DNA of 41,632 nt from NCBI GenBank assembly GCA_043809645.1, contig JBDROX010000034.1, positions 1 through 41,632 on the forward strand, read 5' to 3'. The notes under the pieces are model-generated. The model made no database searches, had not been told where the DNA came from, and saw only the letters and a program-made list of their open reading frames with translations. The position numbers were made by a program, and so were the translations under genes. Position 1 is the stretch's first letter. Each line of letters begins with the position of its first letter. Below are positions 7,863 through 15,656 of this stretch, piece by piece. Source of the stretch: JBDROX01 sp043809645. GTDB lineage: Bacteria; Patescibacteriota; Patescibacteriia; Magasanikbacterales; UBA922.

Positions 7863-8957
7863 TTACTTCCTGCTCCAAATCTTTGCAAGCCGGAGTGCAA
7901 ACCATTCCTTCATTTTCGAACCCCTCCCTCTCTCCTGGTGATGCTTGAAATTAAACTTTTCTGCCTTTTTCATCCACCCAAGCACGGTGGATTTTAAATT
8001 CCTCACAAACTTCTTATTTCGCACTCTTACATTAGCCTCGTAATTATCATAAAAGCTAATCTGGTCAATATTACTGCTTCCAATCATCGCCCAATCATCG
8101 TCTACAATGACACCCTTTCCATGCATCATTCCTTTTGACATGTGAATGTTTACACCATGTTTGTATAGAATAGAGAATAGACCATATGCAACATACGTGG
8201 CAATACGAAGATCTGTTCTATATGGGATGAGAAGATCGACCCGAATGCCACGCTTCTTTGCAGCCCAAAGTGCTTTCAAAAATTCCTTATCAGGAAAATA
8301 ATATGGGGAAAAAAGAATCACACGCTCTCGGGCCTTGAGCAATGCTTCCGTATAAATTTTTCTTGATTTAGATTTCTTATTACCACCCTCATCATAGATA
8401 AATTCAAAATCTTCTTTGTTATATGCAGCACGAAATTTATATGTTAGGAGATGTCTCACCTTTTTCTTACTTCCACCAGAGATAATATAGTTTTTTGCAA
8501 AGGCCCGAAGCAGAGAATGAACAGCCTTCCCATCGAGACGAATAAGGAGATCTGGCCACTCCTTCATGTCTTGTCTAATATTGACCCCGCCTATGAAACC
8601 TACATTCTCATCGATAATCAGAATCTTTCTATGGGTTCTAGACAACATCATCTTCCAAAGTCCTCGATATTTCTTCTTTCTTTCGTTGAAAAAAATAAGT
8701 TCTACTCCCGCCTTCTTCATCGACTGAATTCTCTTTTTTGAAACCCAAAAACTTCCCAGTGCATCAACAACAAGTTTTACATCAACTCCTTTTTTTGACT
8801 TCTCCTCGAGTTTATCATAAAATCTTTTTCCCGCATCATCATCCATGAAAATATACATTTCCCAGTAAACAGATTTTTTTGCATCAGAAACTGCCCGGTA
8901 CATTGCGTTCCAAGCTGATTTCGTTGTAGAATAGATTTTATATTGTTGTATCTTCAT
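7863..8957 (-). CDS. Phospholipase D-family protein, cardiolipin synthase-like
   Basis: 364 residues with two HKD motifs: HRKILIIDENVGFIGGVN in the first half and HGKGVIVDDDWAMIGSSN in the second. This is the two-domain arrangement of cardiolipin synthases and related phosphatidyltransferases. There are no N-terminal membrane helices, unlike ClsA but as in ClsB-type enzymes. Start choice: the ATG at 8957 lies 6 nt after a TATAGT box with a TTGGAC -35, giving a leaderless message; the longer TTG-initiated frame from 8993 would begin at the -35 element. The likely role is phospholipid head-group transfer, but a PLD-type nuclease is not excluded. Confidence 0.82.
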   Translation of the reverse strand: MKIQQYKIYSTTKSAWNAMYRAVSDAKKSVYWEMYIFMDDDAGKRFYDKLEEKSKKGVDVKLVVDALGSFWVSKKRIQSMKKAGVELIFFNERKKKYRGLWKMMLSRTHRKILIIDENVGFIGGVNIRQDMKEWPDLLIRLDGKAVHSLLRAFAKNYIISGGSKKKVRHLLTYKFRAAYNKEDFEFIYDEGGNKKSKSRKIYTEALLKARERVILFSPYYFPDKEFLKALWAAKKRGIRVDLLIPYRTDLRIATYVAYGLFSILYKHGVNIHMSKGMMHGKGVIVDDDWAMIGSSNIDQISFYDNYEANVRVRNKKFVRNLKSTVLGWMKKAEKFNFKHHQERGRGSKMKEWFALRLAKIWSRK

Positions 8958-8971
8958 ACACCTACTATAGA
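8943..8971 (+). promoter_or_regulatory. Promoter for the glycosyltransferase gene
   Basis: TTGTTG at 8943-8948, a 17-bp spacer and TATAGA at 8966-8971. It lies partly inside the start of the divergent PLD gene and overlaps that gene's -10 box on the opposite strand. Confidence 0.5.
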
Positions 8972-8993
8972 CAATGTAAATTATTTTGTCCAA
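8964..8993 (-). promoter_or_regulatory. Leaderless-type promoter of the PLD-family gene
   Basis: On the minus strand TTGGAC, an 18-bp spacer and TATAGT, with the ATG 6 nt downstream of the -10 box. The transcription start would coincide with the start codon. Confidence 0.6.
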
Positions 8994-8998
8994 AACTT

Positions 8999-9697
8999 AT
9001 GCACCCGATCATCGTGATTCCGACATATAATGAGAAAGAAAATATTGAAGAATTGGTGAAGCAAATTTTTGATCAAAGCGTGAAAAATCTTGAAATTATT
9101 GTTGTTGATGACAATTCACCAGATGGTACTGCTACTATAGTCGAAAGGCTTTCAGATGTTCTTCCAATAACACTTGTAAAAAGGAGGGACAAAATGGGGA
9201 TTGGGAGTGCTTATATTACAGGCTTCAAGAAAGCACTCGAGATGGGTGCCTCACATATATTTGAAATGGACGCAGATTTTTCTCATGATCCAAAGGATAT
9301 TCCGAAACTTTTAGACACCTGCCACGATGCAGATGTCTCTATCGGTTCAAGAAAAATTTTAGGAGGAAAAATCATTGGTTGGGGGCCAGTTCGAGAAATG
9401 ATGAGTGGAGGTGCGATGCTACTATCGAGAATACTCCTTGGCCTAGAAGCAAGAGATGTTACAGCAGGATTTAGATGTCTGAAAAAAGAAGTCTTTGAAA
9501 AAATTGATCTTGATGTAATCAAAAGTAATGGATATGCATTTCAGGAAGAACTCCTATACAGAATTCAAAAAGCAGGATGCAAAATAATAGAAGTTCCAGT
9601 TACTTTTATTGACAGAAGAAAAGGGAAAACAAAGCTTTCAAAAAAAGACGTCGTGGATTTTTTTCTCACAATGATAAGACTAAAAATGAAAAAATAA
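8999..9697 (+). CDS. Polyprenol-phosphate mannosyltransferase-like GT2 glycosyltransferase
   Basis: 232 residues. IVVDDNSPDGTATIVERL and the DXD-type motif EMDADFSHDPKDIP are characteristic of dolichol/polyprenol-phosphate mannose synthases (DPM1-like). The protein ends after the catalytic domain without the GtrA-like membrane domain of some relatives. The predicted reaction is transfer of a sugar, usually mannose from GDP-mannose, to a polyprenyl phosphate at the inner membrane face, feeding extracytoplasmic glycosylation. The family is clear; the donor sugar is inferred. Confidence 0.87.
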   Translation: MHPIIVIPTYNEKENIEELVKQIFDQSVKNLEIIVVDDNSPDGTATIVERLSDVLPITLVKRRDKMGIGSAYITGFKKALEMGASHIFEMDADFSHDPKDIPKLLDTCHDADVSIGSRKILGGKIIGWGPVREMMSGGAMLLSRILLGLEARDVTAGFRCLKKEVFEKIDLDVIKSNGYAFQEELLYRIQKAGCKIIEVPVTFIDRRKGKTKLSKKDVVDFFLTMIRLKMKK

Positions 9698-9717
9698 ACT
9701 ACCTTCCAAGGTAGTTT
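9696..9717. terminator. Bidirectional hairpin between convergent genes
   Basis: AAACTACCTT and AAGGTAGTTT form a near-perfect palindrome that spans both the glycosyltransferase stop codon and the rarA stop codon. It probably ends both convergent transcripts. Confidence 0.6.
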
Positions 9718-10931
9718 CTTCCCCTGAGTTGTTCTGGAAGATACTCCTGCTCCACATCACCATCAAAATTTGGATTATACTTATACCCTTTTCCATATCC
9801 AATATTCTTCATAAACTTAGTAGATGCATTTCGGAGATGAAGTGGAACACCAAGCTGGGATGTTTGTTGTGCATCTTTTGCAGCACGACCATATGCAGCG
9901 TAGAGCAAATTGGATTTCTTTGACTTCGCGCAGTAGACCACAGCCTGCGCGAGATGTACTGTGCACTCTGGCATACCAATTTTGTGACATGCATCATAGG
10001 CTACACTTGCCTGAACCATTGCCTCGCTATTCGCCATACCAATATCTTCTGCAGCGAACCGAAGCACTCGCCGAGCAACATACAGCGGATCTGCTCCACC
10101 CTCCAGCATGCGCGCCAACCAATAGAGCGATGCATTTGCATCACTCCCACGCATTGATTTGTGAAGTGCGGAAATAAGGTTATAAAATTCTTCACCACGT
10201 TTATCGAAAATAAGATGCGTCCTTTGTAGAGCTTCTTTAATATCAGCAGATATGATCTTCGACTTCTTTCCTCTGAGAGTAGATCGGACAGACAGCTCCA
10301 GCCCATTCAAAGCACTACGGGCATCCCCTCCTGCCAAGTCAGCCAAGAGTTCTAGCGTTTCATTCTCAATCTCTATTGAATATGTTCCAAATCCCCTGTC
10401 TTTGTCTTTAAGTGCTTGCAGAATTAATTGCTGAATGTGTTCAGAATCCAATTTCTTCAAAACAAAAACCCGTGAACGAGAAAGGAGTGCTCCAATTATT
10501 TCAAATGATGGATTTTCTGTTGTCGCACCGATCAGAATCACCGTCCCTTTTTCTACATGCGGCAGCAGTGCATCTTGCTGGGCCTTGTTCCATCTATGAA
10601 TTTCGTCAATAAACAAAATAGTTCGCTTACCACTCTCTTCAAGTAGCTCTTTTGCACTTGCAATGACTTTCTTTAAATCTGCTTTCCCACTCGTGGTAGC
10701 AGATAATTCTGTATAGAACGCATCCGTCTGATTGGCTACAATATGCGCAAGGGTTGTCTTTCCAACTCCTGGCGGACCCCAAAAAACAAGTGAACTGAGC
10801 TGATCACTCTCTATAAGCTTTCGGAGAAGCTTCCCTTTTCCAACAATCTCTTCCTGACCAACAAATTCATCAAAATTTCGAGGTCTCATTCGGTCTGCCA
10901 ATGGTCTTGTTTTTTGAGAATCTATTTTCAT
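9699..10931 (-). CDS. rarA: Replication-associated recombination protein RarA/MgsA (AAA+ ATPase)
   Basis: 410 residues. Walker A is in FWGPPGVGKTTLAH, Walker B in ILFIDEIHRWNKAQQDALLP, and sensor 1 in LIGATTENPSFEI. The C-terminal half (ALHKSMRGSDANASLYWLAR, then GRNYLGR) is the RarA/Mgs1/WRNIP1 tetramerisation region. It acts at stalled replication forks together with the clamp and SSB. The length is normal for the family. The stop codon lies in the shared hairpin with the upstream convergent gene. Confidence 0.95.
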   Translation of the reverse strand: MKIDSQKTRPLADRMRPRNFDEFVGQEEIVGKGKLLRKLIESDQLSSLVFWGPPGVGKTTLAHIVANQTDAFYTELSATTSGKADLKKVIASAKELLEESGKRTILFIDEIHRWNKAQQDALLPHVEKGTVILIGATTENPSFEIIGALLSRSRVFVLKKLDSEHIQQLILQALKDKDRGFGTYSIEIENETLELLADLAGGDARSALNGLELSVRSTLRGKKSKIISADIKEALQRTHLIFDKRGEEFYNLISALHKSMRGSDANASLYWLARMLEGGADPLYVARRVLRFAAEDIGMANSEAMVQASVAYDACHKIGMPECTVHLAQAVVYCAKSKKSNLLYAAYGRAAKDAQQTSQLGVPLHLRNASTKFMKNIGYGKGYKYNPNFDGDVEQEYLPEQLRGRNYLGR

Positions 10932-10972
10932 AGCTTCTGTACTGTACCGAATGATTCAATATTTGTCTATAC

Positions 10973-10995
10973 AAAAAAAGGTTAATTAGCCTTTC
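10973..10995 (-). terminator. Terminator of queH
   Basis: On the minus strand AAAGG and CCTTT arms flank a short AT loop and are followed by a T run, 25-50 nt after the queH stop codon. Confidence 0.6.
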
Positions 10996-11021
10996 ATAAT
11001 TCCTGATTGATAATTCTGTAT

Positions 11022-11552
11022 TCAATGCATTGAATACACACATCCACAATAATCCTGACGATATATCCCTTTTTCTTTTGCCAGCATATCAGCTTCCTGT
11101 TGCCTTCCTCCCTTCTTCCAATCTTCTGTATAGTACTCAACACCAAATTTCTCACCCACTTCTTTTCCAATTGGATTTACAATACTCGCTTTTTTGTATC
11201 TTCCACTTGTAATAGTGGTAGAAAATACATTAAACTTATGCTCTGCAGCATACTGCGCAGCCGCAGCAAGGCGCAATTTGAAACAGGCCTCACAACGCTT
11301 TCCACCTTCTGGTTCATCCTTCAAAAACTGCGTTGCCTCGAACCAAACTTCTGGATCATATTCTTGCTCGACGAAAGGGATACCTAATTCTGTACAAAGA
11401 TTGATTACTTCAATTTTTCTTTTTTCGTATTCCTCAAATGGATAAATATTTGGATTATAAAAATGAACAGTAAGGTCATATTGTTCTTTGAGCTCTTGCA
11501 AAACCACTACACTACATGGTCCGCAGCAGACATGGAGAAGAAATTTTTTCAT
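11022..11552 (-). CDS. queH: Epoxyqueuosine reductase QueH (DUF208)
   Basis: 176 residues from the ATG at 11552. HVCCGPCSVVVLQEL at the N-terminus, CEACFKLRL in the middle and YCGCVYSM at the end supply the conserved cysteines that hold the Fe-S cluster and a second metal site. QueH performs the last step of queuosine synthesis, reducing epoxyqueuosine to queuosine in tRNA wobble position 34. A longer frame upstream to 11645 reads through an intergenic repeat and is not credible. No other queuosine genes are in the window, so the cell may modify tRNA from salvaged precursors, or the rest of the pathway lies elsewhere. Confidence 0.9.
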   Translation of the reverse strand: MKKFLLHVCCGPCSVVVLQELKEQYDLTVHFYNPNIYPFEEYEKRKIEVINLCTELGIPFVEQEYDPEVWFEATQFLKDEPEGGKRCEACFKLRLAAAAQYAAEHKFNVFSTTITSGRYKKASIVNPIGKEVGEKFGVEYYTEDWKKGGRQQEADMLAKEKGIYRQDYCGCVYSMH

Positions 11553-11559
11553 ACATTCT

Positions 11560-11697
11560 TCTTTGTCATCCCAGGCGAAGCCGAGGAATCCATTTCTTAC
11601 TGATAATGAATCATTAGCGAAGCATACTAAAAGAGATTCCTCCACTTCACTTACTCTCCCGATCAGATCGGAATCATTCGTTTCAGTCGGAATGACA
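11560..11697. repeat. Dispersed-repeat-like intergenic sequence between pyrH and queH
   Basis: The spacer contains GTCATCCCAGGCGAAGCCG, then GAGGAATCC, and later the reverse-oriented GGAATCATTCG and CGGAATGACAC. Such GTCATTCC...GAGGAATCC segments are typical of interspersed, partly palindromic repeats in many bacterial genomes. GATCAGATC inside is also palindromic. I infer a non-coding repeat copy; other copies are needed for proof. Confidence 0.45.
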
Positions 11698-12387
11698 CTA
11701 ACTAATTATAGTTCCTTTAAATTTCCTCCCTACCAAAACACTCGCAACCTCCTTCAAATTCTTACCATCCAAAATTGAAACTGTCAAGCCAAGTTTCTCT
11801 GCTTCCCTACTTGCAATCGGATCAAATGGAGCTGACAAACCTGGATCCCATTTGTTACCAACGATCTTTCGAAATAATTTCCAGTCTATCTGCTCAATTC
11901 TTTTTGCATCTTGAAATTTATTTGGATCCTTGTCGTAGGCATACTTGATATTCGAAAGATTCACTACTTCTTTTGCACCATATGTTTTGGCAAGGAGCAC
12001 TGCGTCTTTGTCTGTTGAACAGCCTGGCTTCCAGCCAGATGCGATAATAATTGGTTTATTTGTTTTCACTTTCTTTGTTGGGTCAGAAATGACATCTTTG
12101 TATGCATTATAGCCAAAAAGAGTTTTTACAAATTGAGCATTGTAGACAGTCGTATGTATCCCAATCCAATCGAGATCATCCTTGCTGAGCTTCACAGTGC
12201 GTCTAGCAGCATCCTGATATTGTCGGCATGTCGAACCACCACCAATAACAAGAATAAATTTATTTCCTTTGCTCGCCTCTTTCAAAATTAAACCTCGAAA
12301 CTTCTTTAAAAAAGAAATATCAAATCCTGTCTTTGGGATAATAATTGAGCCGCCTACTGAAACTATTTTGTATGTTTCTTTTTGCAT
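11698..12387 (-). CDS. pyrH: UMP kinase, archaeal type
   Basis: 229 residues of the amino-acid-kinase fold. Seen motifs are VIGGGSTCRQYQ, ASGWKPGCSTDKDAVLLAK, NLSNIKYAYDKDPNKF and KWDPGLSAPFDPIAS. These match the archaeal UMP kinase subfamily rather than the standard bacterial PyrH. The reaction is phosphorylation of UMP to UDP by ATP. Its start overlaps the end of the upstream membrane-protein gene by 25 bp, suggesting one operon. Confidence 0.88.
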   Translation of the reverse strand: MQKETYKIVSVGGSIIIPKTGFDISFLKKFRGLILKEASKGNKFILVIGGGSTCRQYQDAARRTVKLSKDDLDWIGIHTTVYNAQFVKTLFGYNAYKDVISDPTKKVKTNKPIIIASGWKPGCSTDKDAVLLAKTYGAKEVVNLSNIKYAYDKDPNKFQDAKRIEQIDWKLFRKIVGNKWDPGLSAPFDPIASREAEKLGLTVSILDGKNLKEVASVLVGRKFKGTIIS

Positions 12388-12677
12388 AAATATATACTTT
12401 TCAAACCCTCAATAAATATGTAGAAGAAAATGAGATCAATCAAAAAATTAAGAGGTACTATGTCGTCATACAAGGTTGGTTTTCCACCGATAGCTTCTGT
12501 AAGTCCTAAATAATCTATTACAAAAGGAAAAGGAGTTCCCCACTGTTGCACATACTGTGACCCTTCATATATCTTCGGAGACGCGGCAGTTCTGCTCTGT
12601 ACAAAAAGAGTGAGGAAAACAAATACCATTGCTATCAAAAACTGTAAAAAAAAGATCTGGTACTTATTCTTTTTCAT
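12363..12677 (-). CDS. Small membrane protein of unknown function (104 aa)
   Basis: Start taken at MKKNKYQIFF (12677), giving a basic N-terminus followed by a hydrophobic helix (residues ~8-27). A polar loop of about 45 residues contains YVQQWGTPFPFVIDY, and a second hydrophobic helix (NFLIDLIFFYIFIEGL) and a basic tail KKKHTK follow. The topology is two helices with an extracytoplasmic loop. I do not recognise a family. It overlaps pyrH and is probably co-transcribed with it. Confidence 0.65.
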   Translation of the reverse strand: MKKNKYQIFFLQFLIAMVFVFLTLFVQSRTAASPKIYEGSQYVQQWGTPFPFVIDYLGLTEAIGGKPTLYDDIVPLNFLIDLIFFYIFIEGLKSIYLCKKKHTK

Positions 12678-12688
12678 AATGAGCAACT

Positions 12689-12718
12689 ATAGACTACAGA
12701 CCATCGACCATAGTCTAT
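12689..12718. repeat. Inverted repeat between two membrane-protein genes
   Basis: ATAGACTA and TAGTCTAT enclose a loop with a doubled GACCAT. A T run follows on the plus strand only, so it does not act as a standard terminator for the minus-strand genes. It includes the stop codon of the 12715-13053 gene. Confidence 0.5.
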
Positions 12719-13053
12719 TTTTTAATAAACCACCCGGTCACCCAACCAACAAGAGTGAGGATGAGTGCTCCCCAGAATGCTGCCATGAATCCAGCAACTT
12801 CGAATCCTTCTATGAAAGTAGAAACAAACCAAAACATCAGCGCATTCACTACGAAGGTGAAAAGGCCGAGCGTGAGAAGGTTAATTGGCAGTGTAATGAG
12901 GAGAAGTACTGGTCTAATAAGTGCATTCACAAGCCCCAAGACAAGCGCAGTGATGAGTGCTGCATAGAATCCACTCACACCAATACCTGGAAGGTAATAA
13001 GCGATTCCGAGTAGTGTTCCTGCATTGATTAGCCATCGAAGAAGAAGTCTCAT
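12715..13053 (-). CDS. Four-helix membrane protein, phage holin family IV / YvlD-like
   Basis: 112 residues with four hydrophobic segments separated by short loops: LLRWLINAGTLLGIAYYLPG, then a segment around ALITALVLGLVNALIRPVLL, then TLPINLLTLGLFTFVVNALM, then AFWGALILTLVGWVTGWF. The pattern NALIRPVLLLITLPIN is the hallmark of PF04020-type proteins (DUF360/YvlD). The family is widespread in bacterial chromosomes and is called holin only by distant similarity; an envelope-stress role is known for YvlD in Bacillus. There is no lytic partner nearby. Confidence 0.82.
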   Translation of the reverse strand: MRLLLRWLINAGTLLGIAYYLPGIGVSGFYAALITALVLGLVNALIRPVLLLITLPINLLTLGLFTFVVNALMFWFVSTFIEGFEVAGFMAAFWGALILTLVGWVTGWFIKK

Positions 13054-13085
13054 ATGTTATTTGTTAATTGATAATTGTAAGCTAA

Positions 13086-13502
13086 TTATGGTAACACTAT
13101 ACTATTTTTGATCCTCAAAATCAACCCATCTTTTTCTAGTCGATCAAGTATCCTCTGAACTCTTTCCTTTGGGATATCAGTAAATACACCCATAAGTTTT
13201 GCCACCAAAATCTTTTACTACAGACCTTGCACCAATATGTAAAAAAGGGCTCGACGATTGTAGCCAAGTCCTTTCCAAATTTTGATAACTTCAGCTGGTT
13301 TTGCCCGAGCAAGCTTCCTGGCTGTTGAAAATGCTTTCAAAAATTCTCTATATTTTGGTACCACTCTTTCCACCCGTGTCTGCTGCAACATGACCTCACT
13401 TATCAAAATTTTATATGGATCATATGTCCTCCTCCATGGTAAATCCCTTTTATTCTTCTTGTACCACTGAAGAATTATATTTTGTAAAGCTTTTTCATCC
13501 AT
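13086..13502 (-). pseudogene. mutY: Decayed A/G-specific adenine glycosylase (mutY remnant)
   Basis: The first 94 codons (13502 down to 13218) read a clear MutY N-terminus: WYKKNKRDLPWRRTYDPYK, then SEVMLQQTRVERVVPKY and WKGLGYNRRALF. The frame then ends at a stop. About 100 bp further on, another frame (ending at 13086) encodes GVFTDIPKERVQRILDRLEK and GLILRIKNSIVLP, which resembles a C-terminal winged-helix tail of CPR glycosylases. The catalytic Asp region and the Fe-S cysteines between them are missing, consistent with an internal deletion of well over 100 codons. The N-terminal identification is firm; assignment of the tail is inferred. Confidence 0.7.
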
Positions 13503-13535
13503 AGTTCCCTTATTTCATATTTCGTATTTTCCTTT

Positions 13536-14300
13536 TTACGTCCCCACCCAATACCTACTTGGCGTTGTGCCAGTTACAGAAACAACTGTGCCGAGATCGA
13601 CATATTTATACAGTTCCCCTGCATCAGGTGTTCTCATATTTACACATCCATGAGAATGTGTCTTACGACCAAAATCATTATGCCAATATGCCCCATGGAG
13701 AAAATACGAAGGCTTAAACATCATGTTCCACTTCACATTTGGAAGGTCATAATCATCTCCGACATATCTCGCAACCTCAACCATTCTTATAATATTATAT
13801 TCGCCTGGAGGCGTAGGAGTAGATGGATTTCCAGTAGATACAGGGTAATTTCTTAGTTTAATCCCATCAACATAATAATAGAGTCGTTGTTTTGAAAGGT
13901 CTACAATGATATGCTTTTCAAAAATAGTGCCAGTTGCTGAGGATATAGGACTTTGTCCAAGCATAATTTCGTCTACATCTGATATTCCATCTCTATCTGT
14001 ATCCTCATGTCCGAGATCTGTCTTGAACCAGCGCTCTACCCAATCATTCACACCATCACCATCATAATCATTTTCATGCATCCAGATTCCTGGGCCAGCA
14101 TGTGGGGAATAATCATAATCTACTTCGAGCCCATCAAGAAATCCATCTCCATCTGTGTCAGGATTAAAAGCATCTGTGTAGTAAAAAACTTCTTCTGCGT
14201 CTGTCAGCCCATCGCCATCAGAGTCGATGTCTGCTGCGTTTGCAGGAAGCATCCCGAGAAAAATACAAAAAAATACAAAAAAACTAGTTTTCTTGAACAT
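13536..14300 (-). CDS. Secreted L,D-transpeptidase (YkuD) with Asp-rich calcium-binding repeats
   Basis: 254 residues from MFKKTSFF at 14300. A signal peptide (FFVFFCIFLGMLPANAA) is followed by several D-x-D-G-D repeats (DSDGDGLTDAEE, DTDGDGFLDGLE, DYDGDGVNDW, DTDRDGISDVDE), typical of thrombospondin type 3-like calcium sites. The C-terminal YkuD domain has the catalytic SHGCVNM with its Cys, preceded by YFLHGAYW. L,D-transpeptidases cross-link peptidoglycan stem peptides (3-3 links) or attach proteins to the wall. The start overlaps the end of the upstream hydrolase gene by 17 bp, so the two are probably co-expressed. Confidence 0.88.
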   Translation of the reverse strand: MFKKTSFFVFFCIFLGMLPANAADIDSDGDGLTDAEEVFYYTDAFNPDTDGDGFLDGLEVDYDYSPHAGPGIWMHENDYDGDGVNDWVERWFKTDLGHEDTDRDGISDVDEIMLGQSPISSATGTIFEKHIIVDLSKQRLYYYVDGIKLRNYPVSTGNPSTPTPPGEYNIIRMVEVARYVGDDYDLPNVKWNMMFKPSYFLHGAYWHNDFGRKTHSHGCVNMRTPDAGELYKYVDLGTVVSVTGTTPSRYWVGT

Positions 14301-15195
14301 AAATATCATTAGTATTCATCTCAATAAGTATATCACCGATCTTGTCAGTTCTCAACACCTTTGCCCCAACCCTTTCCAACCTCTTGAGAACACGAAGTGA
14401 CGGATGACCATACTGATTATTCCTCCCGGCTGATATTGCTGCGATGTTTGGGGACACAAAGTCGAGGAATTCCTCATGCGAAGAACTTCCACTCCCATGA
14501 TGTCCAACCTTGAGAACACCAGCATCAAGTTGATCACTATATGTACTCATAAGATAGCTCTCAAGATCCTCACTTGCATCCCCCATGAGGAGCATGTCCT
14601 TACTGCCATGGGTTATCTTCATAACAATGGATGTGTCGTTACTATCAATCTTCGTAAACCCAGGCACTACAGCATCTGATACCACATCATGGTCTGGATA
14701 TAGGAAATGCACACTTGAGCTTGCAATCTTCCAGATCCCTTCAGCATCGAGCTGGGTATACTCTGCGCCCAAGGATACTTCTTCCTCTACAGTAGTTAAA
14801 AAAGTGTGATGTATATCAGTATCTTTCTGAAATCCAGTATAGATAATATGGCCAACATCAAATCGTTTCATCACATCGATGCACCCACCATAGTGATCTG
14901 AATCTGGATGCGTCACAACAAGATAATCTATAGACTTATCATAGAACTCCATAACTCTGCCGAGAGCCTCAATAACTCGTGCATCCTCCGAGCAATCGAT
15001 GAGCATCTGCTGACCATCAGAAAACTCTATAAACGTAGCATCTCCCTGACCAATATCTAAAAACGTTACTTCTACTGCACCACTCTCAATCTTCTCACCA
15101 AGGACCTGCCCTTCCTCCTCTGTACTTCCTACATACACAAGGAGGCTAACAACAATAGCTAGAAGTGTCATTATTGTCATCTGAAATTTTCGCAT
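14284..15195 (-). CDS. ComEC C-terminal-like metallo-beta-lactamase hydrolase, exported
   Basis: 303 residues from the ATG at 15195; a longer frame would read antisense through a GC-rich gene. An N-terminal hydrophobic anchor (MTIMTLLAIVVSLLVYVG) precedes a metallo-beta-lactamase domain. It starts VTFLDIGQGDATFIEF and carries THPDSDHYGG (metal ligands), MGDASEDLE, KVGHHGSGSSS and SAGRNNQYGHP. These are hallmarks of the domain normally fused to the C-terminus of ComEC/Rec2. Here comEC lies just upstream on the same strand without it, so this probably supplies the missing nuclease-like module for DNA uptake. Confidence 0.88.
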   Translation of the reverse strand: MRKFQMTIMTLLAIVVSLLVYVGSTEEEGQVLGEKIESGAVEVTFLDIGQGDATFIEFSDGQQMLIDCSEDARVIEALGRVMEFYDKSIDYLVVTHPDSDHYGGCIDVMKRFDVGHIIYTGFQKDTDIHHTFLTTVEEEVSLGAEYTQLDAEGIWKIASSSVHFLYPDHDVVSDAVVPGFTKIDSNDTSIVMKITHGSKDMLLMGDASEDLESYLMSTYSDQLDAGVLKVGHHGSGSSSHEEFLDFVSPNIAAISAGRNNQYGHPSLRVLKRLERVGAKVLRTDKIGDILIEMNTNDIYVQEN

Positions 15196-15244
15196 ATTGG
15201 AGAGTATACCACACACTTGGAAAAGCCCCTTTGACAAAATTATA

Positions 15245-15280
15245 CCTCCGTGAGAAGGCGCGCCTTGCAAAAGGAGGAGG
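15245..15280 (+). promoter_or_regulatory. Leader that can pair with the ribosome-binding site of the GC-rich gene
   Basis: CCTCC at 15245-15249 is complementary to the GGAGG of the ribosome-binding site at 15272-15280. Between them sits a perfect 12-bp palindrome (AAGGCG/CGCCTT, 15255-15266). The arrangement would allow the ribosome-binding site to be hidden in an RNA structure. Confidence 0.45.
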
Positions 15281-15282
15281 TC

Positions 15283-15624
15283 ATGGTTCACGCCAATGAC
15301 CGTCTTCGCCATGCTGGCATGTTTCCCTTTCGAGTGAACGGTACACAGCAAGATGAAGGACTAGTCCCCACTGCAACATCGGCGACATCTACAACAGCCG
15401 AGGTTTGTCTCCAGCAGACAGAAGCACAACCACAGAATGCACTCATCAACAATCCATTAAGTCGGACAAAAAACGCCGCCTTGGTCGACGCCAGTCTGGA
15501 CATTATGTTCTACAGAAGACCGTACCTACGCTACTTGTTTCAGGAGGTGCCCTGTCGGTCATCCGGCAGGGTTCCACAAGCCCAAACTCTGAGCGAATCA
15601 AAGGAAGTATGTCACCACACGTGA
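15283..15624 (+). CDS. GC-rich hypothetical protein (113 aa) with strong ribosome-binding site
   Basis: Not recognised. The start ATG at 15283 follows AAGGAGGAGG by 2 nt; an upstream in-frame codon at 15250 lies within the leader structure. The sequence begins MVHANDRLRHAGMFPFRVNG and has a Thr/Ala/Gln-rich middle. LDIMFYRRPYLRYLFQEVPC is the most structured-looking part, and there are four cysteines, the last in EVCHHT. No membrane segment is present. Codon use is richer in GC than the flanking comEC and hydrolase genes, and it is on the opposite strand, separating the two halves of a split comEC. A GC-rich hairpin (CCCTG/CAGGG arms near 15550-15570) lies inside the 3' part. Coding status is supported mainly by the ribosome-binding site and open frame. 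Confidence 0.5.
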   Translation: MVHANDRLRHAGMFPFRVNGTQQDEGLVPTATSATSTTAEVCLQQTEAQPQNALINNPLSRTKNAALVDASLDIMFYRRPYLRYLFQEVPCRSSGRVPQAQTLSESKEVCHHT

Positions 15625-15656
15625 TGTGAGGCACAAGTGCGGGCGGGCAACACTCT

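Noticed and set aside
11553..11645. N-terminal extension of QueH
   Set aside because: It translates the intergenic repeat; QueH proteins start just before the CCGPC motif.
13536..14300. Asp-rich repeats as a separate calcium-binding protein
   Set aside because: They are in one frame with the signal peptide and YkuD domain and form a single secreted protein.
15196..15351. N-terminal extension of the exported hydrolase
   Set aside because: It would read antisense through the GC-rich gene and precede the signal anchor; the ATG at 15195 is a natural start.
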